A stretch of 64,000 nt of DNA, from NCBI GenBank assembly GCA_903829815.1, contig CAIKRR010000067.1, positions 32,037 through 96,036 on the forward strand, given 5' to 3'. The position numbers and the translations under genes were made by a program. The notes under the pieces are model-generated. The model saw nothing but the letters and a program-made list of their open reading frames with translations. It made no database searches and was not told where the DNA came from. The DNA is from an uncultured Pseudomonadota bacterium (GTDB lineage Bacteria; Pseudomonadota; Gammaproteobacteria; Burkholderiales; SG8-39). This document shows positions 18,753 to 27,655 of the stretch, piece by piece. Within the stretch, counting starts at the first letter, position 1; each line of letters starts with the position of its first letter.

Positions 18753-19759
18753 CCTCAGTGTGCATTGTTGGCGCAGGGGCCGTGGGTGGCCTGATTGGCG
18801 CGCGTCTGGCAGCTGCGGGTTGCCACGTCTCGGCACTTGCGCGGGGCGCAACGGCGCAGGCCTTGCGCACGCAGGGCTGGCGTCTGCACGAAGGCGAGCG
18901 CCTCATCGGCGGTGAGGCCCATGTGGTTGATGACCCGGCGGCACTAGGCCCGCAGTCGCTCGTGGTCATCGCCCTTAAGGCCACGGCGCTGCCCGAGGTG
19001 GCTGCGACCATCACCCCGCTCATCGGTCCGGACACCACGGTGATCACCGCCATGAATGGTGTGCCCTGGTGGTTCTTTCACGGATTTGGCGGCCCCTGCG
19101 AGGGCATGGCCCTGGAGTCGGTCGACCCCGGCCTGGCGACTGCGCGTGCCATTGCCACCCGCCATGTGCTGGGCGGGGTGGTACACCTCAGTTGTGCGGC
19201 GATCGAGCCCGGTGTGGTGCGTTTGGCCAGCGGCAATCGCCTCATTCTGGGTGAGCCCGATCGCACCGCCTCGCCTCGTCTTGCCCAGATGGCAGCGCTC
19301 TTCGCGCGTGCAGGGTTCGATGTCGAGTCGACCCAGCGCATCCATGACGAGATCTGGTACAAGTTGTGGGGCAACATGACCATCAACCCGATCTCGGCCT
19401 TTACCGGGGCAACGGGCGATCTGATCCTTGACGATCCACTGGTCAACGAGTTCTGCCTTGGCGTGATGGCTGAAGCCAAGGCGATCGGCAGCCGCTTCGG
19501 TTGCCTGATCGAGCAAAGCGGCGCCGATCGCAATCGGGTGACCCGAAAGCTGGGTGCCCTGCGCACGTCGATGTCGCGTGATGTCGCGGCCGGCCGGCCA
19601 GTTGAACTCGATGCGCTCGTTGGGGTGGTGCGCGAGATCGCGCAGCATCTGGGTGAGCCAACCCCCGCGATGGATGTGCTCTTTGGCCTGGCGCGCGTGC
19701 ATGCGCGCGTCCACTCGCTCTATCCGCCGGCAACCCCTGTCGCGGGGGCTGCCGCATGA
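18749..19759 (+). CDS. 2-dehydropantoate 2-reductase-like ketoreductase (PanE/ApbA family)
   Basis: NAD(P)H-dependent 2-oxoacid reductase family, 336 residues. N-terminal Rossmann motif CIVGAGAVGGLIGARLAAAG; ALKATALPEVAATI in the middle; the catalytic lysine region IWYKLWGNMTINPISAFTG is present in the helical domain. In this operon pantothenate synthesis is improbable; it more likely reduces a 2-oxo or 3-oxo acid intermediate, or oxidises the matching hydroxy acid. It overlaps both neighbours by ATGA. Confidence 0.84.
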   Translation: MTSVCIVGAGAVGGLIGARLAAAGCHVSALARGATAQALRTQGWRLHEGERLIGGEAHVVDDPAALGPQSLVVIALKATALPEVAATITPLIGPDTTVITAMNGVPWWFFHGFGGPCEGMALESVDPGLATARAIATRHVLGGVVHLSCAAIEPGVVRLASGNRLILGEPDRTASPRLAQMAALFARAGFDVESTQRIHDEIWYKLWGNMTINPISAFTGATGDLILDDPLVNEFCLGVMAEAKAIGSRFGCLIEQSGADRNRVTRKLGALRTSMSRDVAAGRPVELDALVGVVREIAQHLGEPTPAMDVLFGLARVHARVHSLYPPATPVAGAAA

Positions 19760-20763
19760 CCCTGTCCGCAGCCGCCCTGCCATCGCCCCTGATGCAGTCT
19801 TCGGCCACGCCGCCTCCGCTCCAGACCCGTGTGACCCAGTTGCTGGGGCTCCGCTATCCGGTCGTGCAGGCTGGCATGAGTTGGGCGTCGAGCAGTGCGC
19901 CACTGGCGGCAGCCGTCTCGGCCGCAGGCGGCCTGGGGGTGATTGCCGCCGGGCCGATGTCACCCGATGACCTGCGTGCTGCCATTCGTACCGTGCGCGC
20001 TTGCACCGATGCGCCGTTTGCGGTCAACGTGCCGCTCTACAACCGGCGTGCTGCGGATCTTCTCGATGTGGTGATCGGGGAGCGTGTCAGTGCACTCATT
20101 GCCTCGCAAGGCGGGCCGCAGGGGCATCTGGAGCGGGTACGTGCGGCCGGCATTCGCTGGTTGCATGTGTGCTCATCGCCCCGGCATGCCGAGAAGGCCG
20201 CCCAGGCCGGTGTCGATGCCATCATTGCCGTGGGTGTCGAGGCCGGTGGCCATCCGCCGCCTGACGAGGTGGGCACACTGGTGGTCGTCCGTGCGGTGTG
20301 CCGCGCGGTCGATCTGCCGGTCATTGCGGGTGGTGGGGTGGCCGACGGTGCCGGGATGGCTGCGCTCTTCTGTCTGGGCGCCGAGGCGGTGCAATTCGGT
20401 ACCCGCTTTCTGCTGACGCCCGAGGCGACGCTGCACGCCGACTACAAGGCTGCGGCGATCGCCGCCGGGATCGCTGACACGACTCTGGTGGGGCGCGGTC
20501 GACTGCCGGTACGTATGCTTCACAACCGGTTCACCGCCGAGTACGCGGCGGCAGAGGGGGCCGGTACCGATGCCCAGGCCTTGAAGGCGCTTGCCGACAG
20601 CCGTTCGCTCAAGCTCGCAGCGCTCGATGGCGATGTCGATTGGGGCAAGGTCGAGGTCGGGCAGTCGGTGGGGCTCATCGATACGCTGGTGCCTGCGGGC
20701 GAACTGGTGTTTCAGTTGATGCATGAATTCAATGCGGCACGACGCCGCCTGGCGGAGTTCTGA
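19756..20763 (+). CDS. Nitronate monooxygenase / 2-nitropropane dioxygenase-like FMN protein
   Basis: FMN TIM-barrel of 335 residues. Landmarks: RYPVVQAGMSWASSSAPLAA, AGGLGVIAAGPMSPDDLRA, IIAVGVEAGGHPP (holding the family histidine) and VIAGGGVADGAGMAALFCLG for flavin phosphate. Family members oxidise nitronates, and relatives such as FabK reduce enoyl thioesters, so an enoyl-reductase-like step in this CoA pathway is possible. An N-terminal extension of about 25 residues precedes the barrel. It is coupled by TGATG-type overlap to the next gene. Confidence 0.84.
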   Translation: MTLSAAALPSPLMQSSATPPPLQTRVTQLLGLRYPVVQAGMSWASSSAPLAAAVSAAGGLGVIAAGPMSPDDLRAAIRTVRACTDAPFAVNVPLYNRRAADLLDVVIGERVSALIASQGGPQGHLERVRAAGIRWLHVCSSPRHAEKAAQAGVDAIIAVGVEAGGHPPPDEVGTLVVVRAVCRAVDLPVIAGGGVADGAGMAALFCLGAEAVQFGTRFLLTPEATLHADYKAAAIAAGIADTTLVGRGRLPVRMLHNRFTAEYAAAEGAGTDAQALKALADSRSLKLAALDGDVDWGKVEVGQSVGLIDTLVPAGELVFQLMHEFNAARRRLAEF

Positions 20764-21491
20764 TGTCCGAGCCGATTCTGATCGAGAAAGACCAGGGGGC
20801 CGTGCGCGTGCTCACGATGAACCGACCGGCCAAGCGCAATGCCCTCGACATGGCGCTCACCCGCGCGCTGATCGATGCGCTCGAGCGCGCCGACCTCGAC
20901 CCTGCCATCGGCGCGGTGGTGCTCACCGGCGCAGGCCCCGGGTTCTGTGCGGGGGCCGACCTCAACGAGTTTTCAAGTCTGACCCCCGAGAATGCGCCAC
21001 TCGTGGCCGAGCGTGCCGCGCTCACCGCCCGCCTGCATGGCTTGTTTCGCCAGATGCAGAAACCGGTGGTGACCGCAGTCAACGGAGCGGCCATGGGCGG
21101 TGGTGCCGGGCTTGCCATTGCCAGTGACCTCGCGGTGCTCTCCAGCGAGGCAAAGCTCGGCTATCCCGAGACCCGCCATGGCATCGTGGCCGCCATCGTC
21201 ATGACCAATCTGGTGCGCCATGTGGGACACAAGGCGGCGTTCGAGATCGTTGCACTGGGGCTTGCGGTCGATGCGGATCGCGCGCTGGCACTGGGCATGG
21301 CCAATCAGGTGGTCGCCCCAGCCGAGGTGCTGCCGGTGGCGATCGAACTGGCCACTCGGCTTGCAGCGGTGTCGCGGCCTGCCATGGCGCTGACGAAGTC
21401 GCTCTTCCATGCCGTGACTGAATTGCCCTTTGATGAGGCACTGGCCGAAGGGCAGCGCGCCAATGAGCGGATGCGCGCATTCAGGCATTGA
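20763..21491 (+). CDS. Enoyl-CoA hydratase/isomerase family protein
   Basis: Crotonase-fold protein of 242 residues, slightly short. Oxyanion-hole segments: GAGPGFCAGADLNEFSSL and VNGAAMGGGAGLAIASDLAV. A glutamate in KLGYPETRHG is at a catalytic position. Expected to hydrate or isomerise an unsaturated CoA ester. It is distinct from the second crotonase of this operon (22764-23549). A 67-base gap, the largest in the operon, follows. Confidence 0.87.
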   Translation: MSEPILIEKDQGAVRVLTMNRPAKRNALDMALTRALIDALERADLDPAIGAVVLTGAGPGFCAGADLNEFSSLTPENAPLVAERAALTARLHGLFRQMQKPVVTAVNGAAMGGGAGLAIASDLAVLSSEAKLGYPETRHGIVAAIVMTNLVRHVGHKAAFEIVALGLAVDADRALALGMANQVVAPAEVLPVAIELATRLAAVSRPAMALTKSLFHAVTELPFDEALAEGQRANERMRAFRH

Positions 21492-21558
21492 CCGTCCGTT
21501 TGCCTGTTTGTGCCGAGTTGTCCTTTTCTTCTCCCATCACCGGGTCGCCCTGTCATCG

Positions 21559-22767
21559 ATGAAGCCTCTCGAGCACATCACCATCCTGGATTTGTCACGG
21601 GTGCTCGCTTGCCCGTTTGCCTCGATGATCCTGGCCGAACTCGGCGCCCAGGTGATCAAGGTGGAACAACCCGGGCAGGGTGATGAGACCCGCAGTTTCG
21701 AGCCCTTTGTCGAGCCATTGCCCGGCGTGGAGGCTGCTCCCGAGAGCGCCTATTACTTTGCCTTCAATCGCTCGAAGCAATCCATCACGGTCAATCTGCG
21801 CAGTCCTGAAGGGCAGGCCGTGGTGCGTGATCTGGCCTCGCGGGTCGACGTGGTGGTCGAGAACTTTCCAACCGGCACCCTGGCCCGTTACGGTCTGGAT
21901 GCCGCGAGCCTGCGTGCGTTGAATACGCGTCTGGTGCATGTGTCCTGTACCGGGTTTGGCGAGACGGGTCCGTATGCACACCGCAAGGGCTATGACACCG
22001 TGTTCCAGGCCATGGCCGGCTTGATGAGTCTGACCGGCGAGCGCGGTGGCGGGCCGGTGAAACCCGGCTTGCCGGTGGCCGATCTCACGTCGGGCCTCTG
22101 GGTTGCCATCGGCATTCTGGCAGCGCTGGCGGGTCGTGCTCGCCAGGGGCAGGGATGTCATATCGACTTCTCGATGATCGACGGGCAGGTGTCGCTCCTC
22201 ACGCTGGCTGCGGCGCGCTACTTCGCCCTGGGCGAAGTGCCCGAGCGCTTGGGCACCGAACATCCGGGGCGCGTGCCATCGGCCAGTTTCTGCTGCGCCG
22301 ACGCGCAGTGGCTGCACATCACCGCGAGTGATCAGCACTGGATGGGGCTGTGCCGGGTGCTCGGGATCGAGGGCTGGGGCAGCGCCCCTGGCCTTGCCGG
22401 CAACTCCGATCGGGTGCGCCGGCGCGATGAAGTGATGCGCATGCTCTCGGCTGCCATCGCCGGGCGCACACGCGACGAATTGTGTGCAGCGCTTGACGCA
22501 GCCGATGTGCCCGCTGGCCCCATTCGCAGTGTCGATGAGGTGTTTGCCGATCCGCACACGCGGGCGCGCGGCATGGTGCAGTCCTTCGAGCATCCGGTGG
22601 TGGGCGCCTTCAGGGCGCTGCCACTGCCCTACAAGTTCGATGGCTGGGACAATCCTGCCGTTGCACGGCCGCCACTGCTGGGTGAGCATACCGATTCGGT
22701 ATTGCGTGAGCGACTGGGTTATGACGACGCGCGTATCGAAGCACTGAAGAAGGCAAAGGCGATATGA
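21559..22767 (+). CDS. Class III CoA-transferase (CaiB/BaiF family)
   Basis: 402-residue acyl-CoA transferase that would activate a carboxylic acid using a CoA donor. The conserved catalytic aspartate is Asp175 (GLPVADLTSGLWVA); other landmarks are DLSRVLACPFASMILAELGA, VVVENFPTGTLARYG and VSCTGFGETGPY. The start at ATG 21559 is chosen by alignment of MKPLEHITILDLSR to the family; no strong RBS precedes it, although the frame is open further upstream. It is unusual to find this next to an AMP-forming ligase, because both activate acids. Confidence 0.88.
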   Translation: MKPLEHITILDLSRVLACPFASMILAELGAQVIKVEQPGQGDETRSFEPFVEPLPGVEAAPESAYYFAFNRSKQSITVNLRSPEGQAVVRDLASRVDVVVENFPTGTLARYGLDAASLRALNTRLVHVSCTGFGETGPYAHRKGYDTVFQAMAGLMSLTGERGGGPVKPGLPVADLTSGLWVAIGILAALAGRARQGQGCHIDFSMIDGQVSLLTLAAARYFALGEVPERLGTEHPGRVPSASFCCADAQWLHITASDQHWMGLCRVLGIEGWGSAPGLAGNSDRVRRRDEVMRMLSAAIAGRTRDELCAALDAADVPAGPIRSVDEVFADPHTRARGMVQSFEHPVVGAFRALPLPYKFDGWDNPAVARPPLLGEHTDSVLRERLGYDDARIEALKKAKAI

Positions 22768-23549
22768 CAGCAGAGCGCAGTGCCGAGCAAGGAGAGGCCG
22801 GCGAGGACTCTCCGCTGCTTTATGTCGTGACCGATGGGGTGGCCACCATCACCTTGAATCGGCCACACAGCCGTAACGCCCTCAACCTTGCCATGTGCGA
22901 TGAACTTGCCCGGGCCTGCCATCTGGCTGCCAGCGATTCGACCGTGCGCCTTGTCCTTGTTCGAGGCGCCGGTCCGGTGTTCTGCGCCGGTGCCGACCTG
23001 AAAGAGCGCAAGGGCATGAGCGAAGATGCGGTGCGGGTGCGGCGCCTGCGTGCCTTTGCGAGCTACGCAGCCATCGAGCGGCTACCCATGCCTTCGATGG
23101 CCATCGTGCACGCGGCGGCAGTGGGGTCGGGCTGCGAGATCGCAGCCGCCTGTGACTTCATCCTGGCCACGCCCGAGGCGAGTTTTCGTACCCCCGAAGC
23201 CTTGTGGGGCACCGTGGGTGCCACCCAGCGCCTGCCGCGTATTCTCGGCAAGCGTCTGGCCAAGGACCTCATGTTCACTGGGCGAGCCTTGTCGGCTGCC
23301 GAGGCGCAGGTCTGCGGTCTGGTGAGCCGGGTTGTGGACGCGGCCGATCTCGAGGCTAGCGTGGCATCGATCGCGCAGACCATCAAGAGCGCGCCGCCGG
23401 AGGCAATGCGTCTGGCCAAGCGCTGCATCGACCAGGGTATCGAGCTCGACCCGCGCGGCGCGCTTGCTACCGAGATTCTTGCAATCGAGGAGCACCTCGC
23501 GCGCAACGACTGGCGCAGCGGTCCGGCTGCCTTTGGCGGCCATTCATGA
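22764..23549 (+). CDS. Enoyl-CoA hydratase/isomerase family protein (second)
   Basis: Crotonase-fold protein, 261 residues, with GAGPVFCAGADLKERKGMSE and AAAVGSGCEIAAACDFILAT as oxyanion-hole segments, and RTPEALWGTVGATQRLPRIL at the catalytic glutamate region. The hydrophobic patterns resemble methylglutaconyl-CoA hydratase (LiuC/AUH) rather than the first crotonase of this operon. If so, its product would be a 3-hydroxy-3-substituted glutaryl-CoA, a logical substrate for the lyase-like gene downstream (inference). It overlaps both neighbours by ATGA. Confidence 0.86.
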   Translation: MTAERSAEQGEAGEDSPLLYVVTDGVATITLNRPHSRNALNLAMCDELARACHLAASDSTVRLVLVRGAGPVFCAGADLKERKGMSEDAVRVRRLRAFASYAAIERLPMPSMAIVHAAAVGSGCEIAAACDFILATPEASFRTPEALWGTVGATQRLPRILGKRLAKDLMFTGRALSAAEAQVCGLVSRVVDAADLEASVASIAQTIKSAPPEAMRLAKRCIDQGIELDPRGALATEILAIEEHLARNDWRSGPAAFGGHS

Positions 23550-25204
23550 ACCCACGCATGCACCGGGTGTGGACACCGACCGTGCTCGGTGCCTGGCTGC
23601 ACTCGGCGGCCACAGGGCGCGGCGATGCCGAGGCGATCGTGTGCGCGCAGGCACGGCTTGATTGGCGCACGCTCGAGCAGCGGGTGCGGCGGGTTGCCCG
23701 GAGCATGCTCGCGATTGGAATTGCCAAAGGTGACCGCGTTGGCATTCTGCGCGGCAACGACGAGCGCTGGCTCGAGGTTTTCTATGCCGCAGCCCTGATC
23801 GGCGCAGTGACGGTTCCGGTCAATACCCGCTTCAAGGCGAGCGAGATCGAACACGCCCTGCGCCAGTCCGATTGCAGTGCACTGTTCATGACCGGGCAGT
23901 TCCTTCGCATCGATTTTGTCTCGATGCTGCGTGAGGTGCTGCCCGAAGTCGATGCGGGTCTGCCGGGTGCCCGGCTGCCACGGCTCGAGCGCATCGTGGT
24001 CGATCGCGGTGACGCGCCCGCGGGGCTGGCAGCGCCCAGGGCAGCACTGGGTTGGGACAGCTGTCTGGCGCTGGCGGCCCAGGTATCCGATGCCGAGCTC
24101 GATGCGAGGGCGGCAACGGTGGCAGCGAGCGACCTGCTGCTGATCCAGTTTACCTCGGGCACCACGGCCTTCCCCAAAGGCGTGATGCTCACGCACGACA
24201 ACATGCTGCGCAATGCCTGGGCGGCCGGTCTGCGCGTCGGAATTCGCGCCGACGATCGTTATTTCAACTGTCGTCCCTTCTTTCATGTCGGCGGGTCGAC
24301 GCTCTCGGCCCTGATGGCGCTCGTGGCTGGTGCCTGTCTGGTGACGCTGCCCACCTTTGAAGCCGGTGCGGCGCTCGAGGCAATGGCCCACGAGCGCTGC
24401 ACGCTGACTTCTGGCAATGACACGCTCTTCCAGATGATGATGGGTCACCCCGATTTCGATCGCACACGTCTGCATCTTCGCGGGGGCTGGTGTGCGGCTG
24501 GACCCGAGACGGTTCGACGCATCATGGATGACATGGGGGCGGCAGCGATCTGCGTGGCCTACGGGCTCTCGGAAGCCTCGCCCAATGTCGCCATGAGCCA
24601 CTGGCAGGACGCGCGCGAGCAGCGCATTGCCGGCCGGGCGCGTCCGCTTGAAGGGCTCGAGGTGCGCATTGCAGACACGGTCGATGGCGAAACCGCGTTG
24701 TCGGCACATGCGGCAGGCGAGATCCAGGTGCGTGGCTGGGCGGTGATGCGTGCTTACTGCAACGATCCGGCGGCGACCCAACGCACGTTCACCCGCGAAG
24801 GGTGGCTTCGTACCGGCGACCTCGGCACCTTGGGCGAGGACGGTTGTCTGCAGATGATCGGACGCTTCAAGGACGTGTTCAGGGTTGGTGGCGAGAACGT
24901 GGCGCCGGCCGAAGTCGAGGAAGTCTTGCTCAGGCATCCTGCGGTCGCGACGGCCCAGGTGGTTGGTGTGCCCGATGCTCGCCTGGGCGAGGTGGCTGCG
25001 GCCTATGTCAGCCTGCGTGCAGGTGCCACGGCCCAGGCCGATGAACTCATCGATTGGACGCGCACGCGATGCGCGAATTTCAGGGTGCCACGTTACCTGC
25101 GCATCGTGGCTGATTTCGAGTCGATCGGCATGACCGCCAGCGGCAAGGTGAGAAAGACCGACCTGCGTGCGCATGCCTTGCGTGATCTGGGGCTGGTCTC
25201 ATGA
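23546..25204 (+). CDS. AMP-forming acyl-CoA synthetase
   Basis: ANL-superfamily ligase of 552 residues forming an acyl-CoA from acid, ATP and CoA. Motifs in order: phosphate loop LIQFTSGTTAFPKGVMLTHD (the usual TTGxPKG has Ala for Gly), VAYGLSEASPNVAMS, GWLRTGDLGTLGEDG, the hinge GRFKDVFRVGGENVAPAEVE and the C-terminal lysine in ASGKVRKTDLR. The acid could be aliphatic or aromatic. It overlaps the neighbours by ATGA on both sides. Confidence 0.89.
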   Translation: MNPRMHRVWTPTVLGAWLHSAATGRGDAEAIVCAQARLDWRTLEQRVRRVARSMLAIGIAKGDRVGILRGNDERWLEVFYAAALIGAVTVPVNTRFKASEIEHALRQSDCSALFMTGQFLRIDFVSMLREVLPEVDAGLPGARLPRLERIVVDRGDAPAGLAAPRAALGWDSCLALAAQVSDAELDARAATVAASDLLLIQFTSGTTAFPKGVMLTHDNMLRNAWAAGLRVGIRADDRYFNCRPFFHVGGSTLSALMALVAGACLVTLPTFEAGAALEAMAHERCTLTSGNDTLFQMMMGHPDFDRTRLHLRGGWCAAGPETVRRIMDDMGAAAICVAYGLSEASPNVAMSHWQDAREQRIAGRARPLEGLEVRIADTVDGETALSAHAAGEIQVRGWAVMRAYCNDPAATQRTFTREGWLRTGDLGTLGEDGCLQMIGRFKDVFRVGGENVAPAEVEEVLLRHPAVATAQVVGVPDARLGEVAAAYVSLRAGATAQADELIDWTRTRCANFRVPRYLRIVADFESIGMTASGKVRKTDLRAHALRDLGLVS

Positions 25205-26172
25205 GTGATGTGGTGTTGTGCGAGTGCTTTGCCCGCGATGGTCTGCAGCATGAACCGACCTTCATCCCCACGCCGGTGAAGTCCGATCTGATCAGCCGCT
25301 TTGTCGCATTGGGTTTCGAACGCGTCGAGGCCACGTCTTACTCCAACCCCAAGGTGGTGCCCCAGTTTGCCGATGCAAGCGATCTGCTCGCCCGGCTGCC
25401 CAGGCACGAGGGTCTCTGGTACAAGGCCACCTGCGCCAATCTGCGTGCGGTGGAGCGCGCGACTGCCGACCGCTCGGCGGGCATCGGTGCGGGTGAACTC
25501 AGCCTGCTCGTTTCGGCCTCGGAGGCGCATACCGCGAAGAACCTGCGCACGACCCGCGCGGTGCAGTGGGCAAATATCGCCGCCATGAGTGCGGCGGCGC
25601 AGGGGCTCTTCCGGCTGGTGGGGACCGTGTCGGTGGCCTTCGGTTGCCCCTTCGAGGGTGAGGTCGATCCGGCCGTGGTGCTCTCCGATGTGCGTCGGTT
25701 CGTTGCGCTGGGTGTCGACCGCGTGGCGCTGGGTGACACCACTGGCATGGCAACCCCACCAGCGATACGCGACCTGGTCGGGCGCATTCGCGCCGAAGTG
25801 CCTGGGGTCACCTTGATTGCGCACTTTCATGACAGCCGCGGCACGGGCCTGGTGAACTGCGTGGCGGCATTCGAGGCCGGGATCCGTCATTTCGACTGTG
25901 CCTTCGGCGGTGTCGGCGGGCATCCGGCCGGTGTGCGCTATGGCGAGGGGCATACCGGCAATGTCGCGACCGAGGATCTGGTGAGCCTGTTCGAATCAAT
26001 GGGCATCGATACGGGTATCGACCTGGGCCAGTTGCTCGAGACCGCCCGGTGCTGCGAGCAGGCGCTTGGCCGGGCGCTCGACGCCCGAGTCCTGCGCAGT
26101 GGCCTGCATCCACGCGCCGTGTTGCGCGCAGAGGGCAGTGGCGGCAATATGGGCACCATGAAGAAGTGTTGA
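25201..26172 (+). CDS. HMG-CoA lyase-like enzyme with altered catalytic loop
   Basis: HMGL-like TIM barrel, 323 residues. Conserved features: the RDGLQ motif (Arg12, Asp13), the signature SVAFGCPFEGEV, DTTGMATPP, metal ligands His208 and His210 (LIAHFHDSRG) and GNVATEDLV. In HMG-CoA lyases the flexible loop reads GGCPYA with an essential cysteine; here it reads GGHPAGVRYGEGHTGN, with His241 in place of Cys and about four more residues. It probably performs a retro-aldol or retro-Claisen cleavage on a different CoA ester. Last gene of the coupled run. Confidence 0.86.
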   Translation: MSDVVLCECFARDGLQHEPTFIPTPVKSDLISRFVALGFERVEATSYSNPKVVPQFADASDLLARLPRHEGLWYKATCANLRAVERATADRSAGIGAGELSLLVSASEAHTAKNLRTTRAVQWANIAAMSAAAQGLFRLVGTVSVAFGCPFEGEVDPAVVLSDVRRFVALGVDRVALGDTTGMATPPAIRDLVGRIRAEVPGVTLIAHFHDSRGTGLVNCVAAFEAGIRHFDCAFGGVGGHPAGVRYGEGHTGNVATEDLVSLFESMGIDTGIDLGQLLETARCCEQALGRALDARVLRSGLHPRAVLRAEGSGGNMGTMKKC

Positions 26173-26236
26173 GGGTCTGATCAGGCGCTTTGCCACGCCC
26201 CTCTCGGTTCCAACAACAAAAAAAGCCGGAGGGGAC

Positions 26237-27541
26237 ATGACCAGTCTCGACCACAGCGCGGACGCTTCGCCGCAGTCTGCTTCACAGACCTATCGCTGGA
26301 TGCAGTTGCTGGGCGGCATTGCCTGCATGGTGATGATTGCCAACCTGCAGTACGGCTGGACCCTCTTCGTCGGACCGATCGATGGCAAGTATCACTGGGG
26401 CCGGACTTCCATCCAGGTCGCCTTTACCATCTTCGTCCTCTTTGAAACCTGGCTGGTACCGATCGAGGGTTATCTGGTCGACCGTTTCGGTCCGCGCCCT
26501 GTGGTGTTCTGGGGTGGACTGTTCTGCGGTATCGGCTGGGCACTCAATGCCGTGGCCGACACGCTGCCCTTTCTGTATCTGGCAGCGGCGGTGAGTGGCA
26601 TCGGTGCCGGCGCGGTCTATGGCACCTGCGTCGGTAACGCCCTCAAATGGTTTCCCGACCGCCGCGGGCTTGCCGCCGGACTCACGGCAGCCGGATTCGG
26701 GGCGGGTTCTGCCCTCACCATCGTTCCGATTGCCGCGATGATCAAGGCAAGCGGCTATGAGCAGACCTTTCTCTACTTTGGCATCGGTCAGGGCGTCGTC
26801 GTGATGCTGGTTGCCCTGATGCTGCGCTCGCCGCAGAAAGGACAAGTACCTGCGCCGCTCGCGACGGCCAGTCAGTCCTTGCGCGACCTGCGCCCGGCCG
26901 AGGTGGCACGCCAGCCGGTGTTCTGGCTGATGTATCTGATGTTCGTGCTGGTGGCTGCCGGAGGTCTCATGGCAACTGCGCAACTGGCGCCGATAGCCCG
27001 TGATTTCAAGGTGGGCGATGTACCCGTCAGTCTGCTCGGATTGACCTTGCCCGCGCTCACATTTGCATTGGCGATCGATCGGGTTCTCAATGGCTTGACC
27101 CGGCCCTTCTTTGGCTGGGTCTCGGACCGGATCGGCCGCGAGCTGACGATGCTGATTGCCTTTTCCCTCGAGTCAGTCGGCATTCTGATGCTCTACATCT
27201 TCGGTTCAGACCCGATTCTCTTCGTGATCCTCACCGGCCTGGTGTTCTTTGCCTGGGGTGAGATCTACAGTCTGTTTCCATCGACCTGCACCGATACCTT
27301 CGGTTCGCGGTTTGCTGCGGCCAACGCCGGTATGCTCTACACCGCGAAGGGCACGGCCGCGCTGCTCGTTCCGCTGGCCAATGTGCTTGCCAGCGCAACT
27401 GGCGGCTGGCAATCGGTGTTCATCCTGGCCTGCGTCATGAATGCCATCGCTGCGGTTCTCGCCTGGTGTGTCCTGCGCCCGGTGCGTCGAGACTTCATTG
27501 CACGGCAAAACGCCTCGGCACCGGCACCGGGTGGGCGCTAG
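26237..27541 (+). CDS. MFS transporter, oxalate/formate antiporter-like family
   Basis: Twelve-helix carrier of 434 residues. The N-terminal part (LQYGWTLFVGPIDGKYHWGR, VDRFGPRPVVFWGGLFCGIG) resembles OxlT-type members. The substrate is unknown; by position it should move the operon's substrate or a product. GGAGGGG precedes the ATG. The 64-base gap upstream includes the AT-rich run CAACAACAAAAAAAGCC, rare in this GC-rich DNA. Confidence 0.87.
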   Translation: MTSLDHSADASPQSASQTYRWMQLLGGIACMVMIANLQYGWTLFVGPIDGKYHWGRTSIQVAFTIFVLFETWLVPIEGYLVDRFGPRPVVFWGGLFCGIGWALNAVADTLPFLYLAAAVSGIGAGAVYGTCVGNALKWFPDRRGLAAGLTAAGFGAGSALTIVPIAAMIKASGYEQTFLYFGIGQGVVVMLVALMLRSPQKGQVPAPLATASQSLRDLRPAEVARQPVFWLMYLMFVLVAAGGLMATAQLAPIARDFKVGDVPVSLLGLTLPALTFALAIDRVLNGLTRPFFGWVSDRIGRELTMLIAFSLESVGILMLYIFGSDPILFVILTGLVFFAWGEIYSLFPSTCTDTFGSRFAAANAGMLYTAKGTAALLVPLANVLASATGGWQSVFILACVMNAIAAVLAWCVLRPVRRDFIARQNASAPAPGGR

Positions 27542-27597
27542 CCGGCGATCAGCCTGCCGACGCTCATCAGGGCTCGGGACCTCGCCGGGACTTGACC

Positions 27598-27617
27598 TGC
27601 GCGGACTCTGCCGCGCA
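27598..27617. repeat. Inverted repeat between MFS and receptor genes
   Basis: TGCGCGG (27598-27604) and CCGCGCA (27611-27617) are perfect complements around ACTCTG. A TTGACC (27592-27597), close to a -35 box, abuts it. No T-run follows, so an operator or a weak hairpin is more likely than a terminator. Confidence 0.4.
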
Positions 27618-27655
27618 CACTCGCGCGCAGTCCCCATTTGCCTGGAGTCTTCCTG

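Noticed and set aside
23063..25174. A 703-codon open frame on the minus strand across the second crotonase and AMP-ligase genes
   Set aside because: It is antisense to two genes with clear motifs, is rich in His, Arg and Gln with no domain pattern, and is the kind of long shadow frame expected at high GC.
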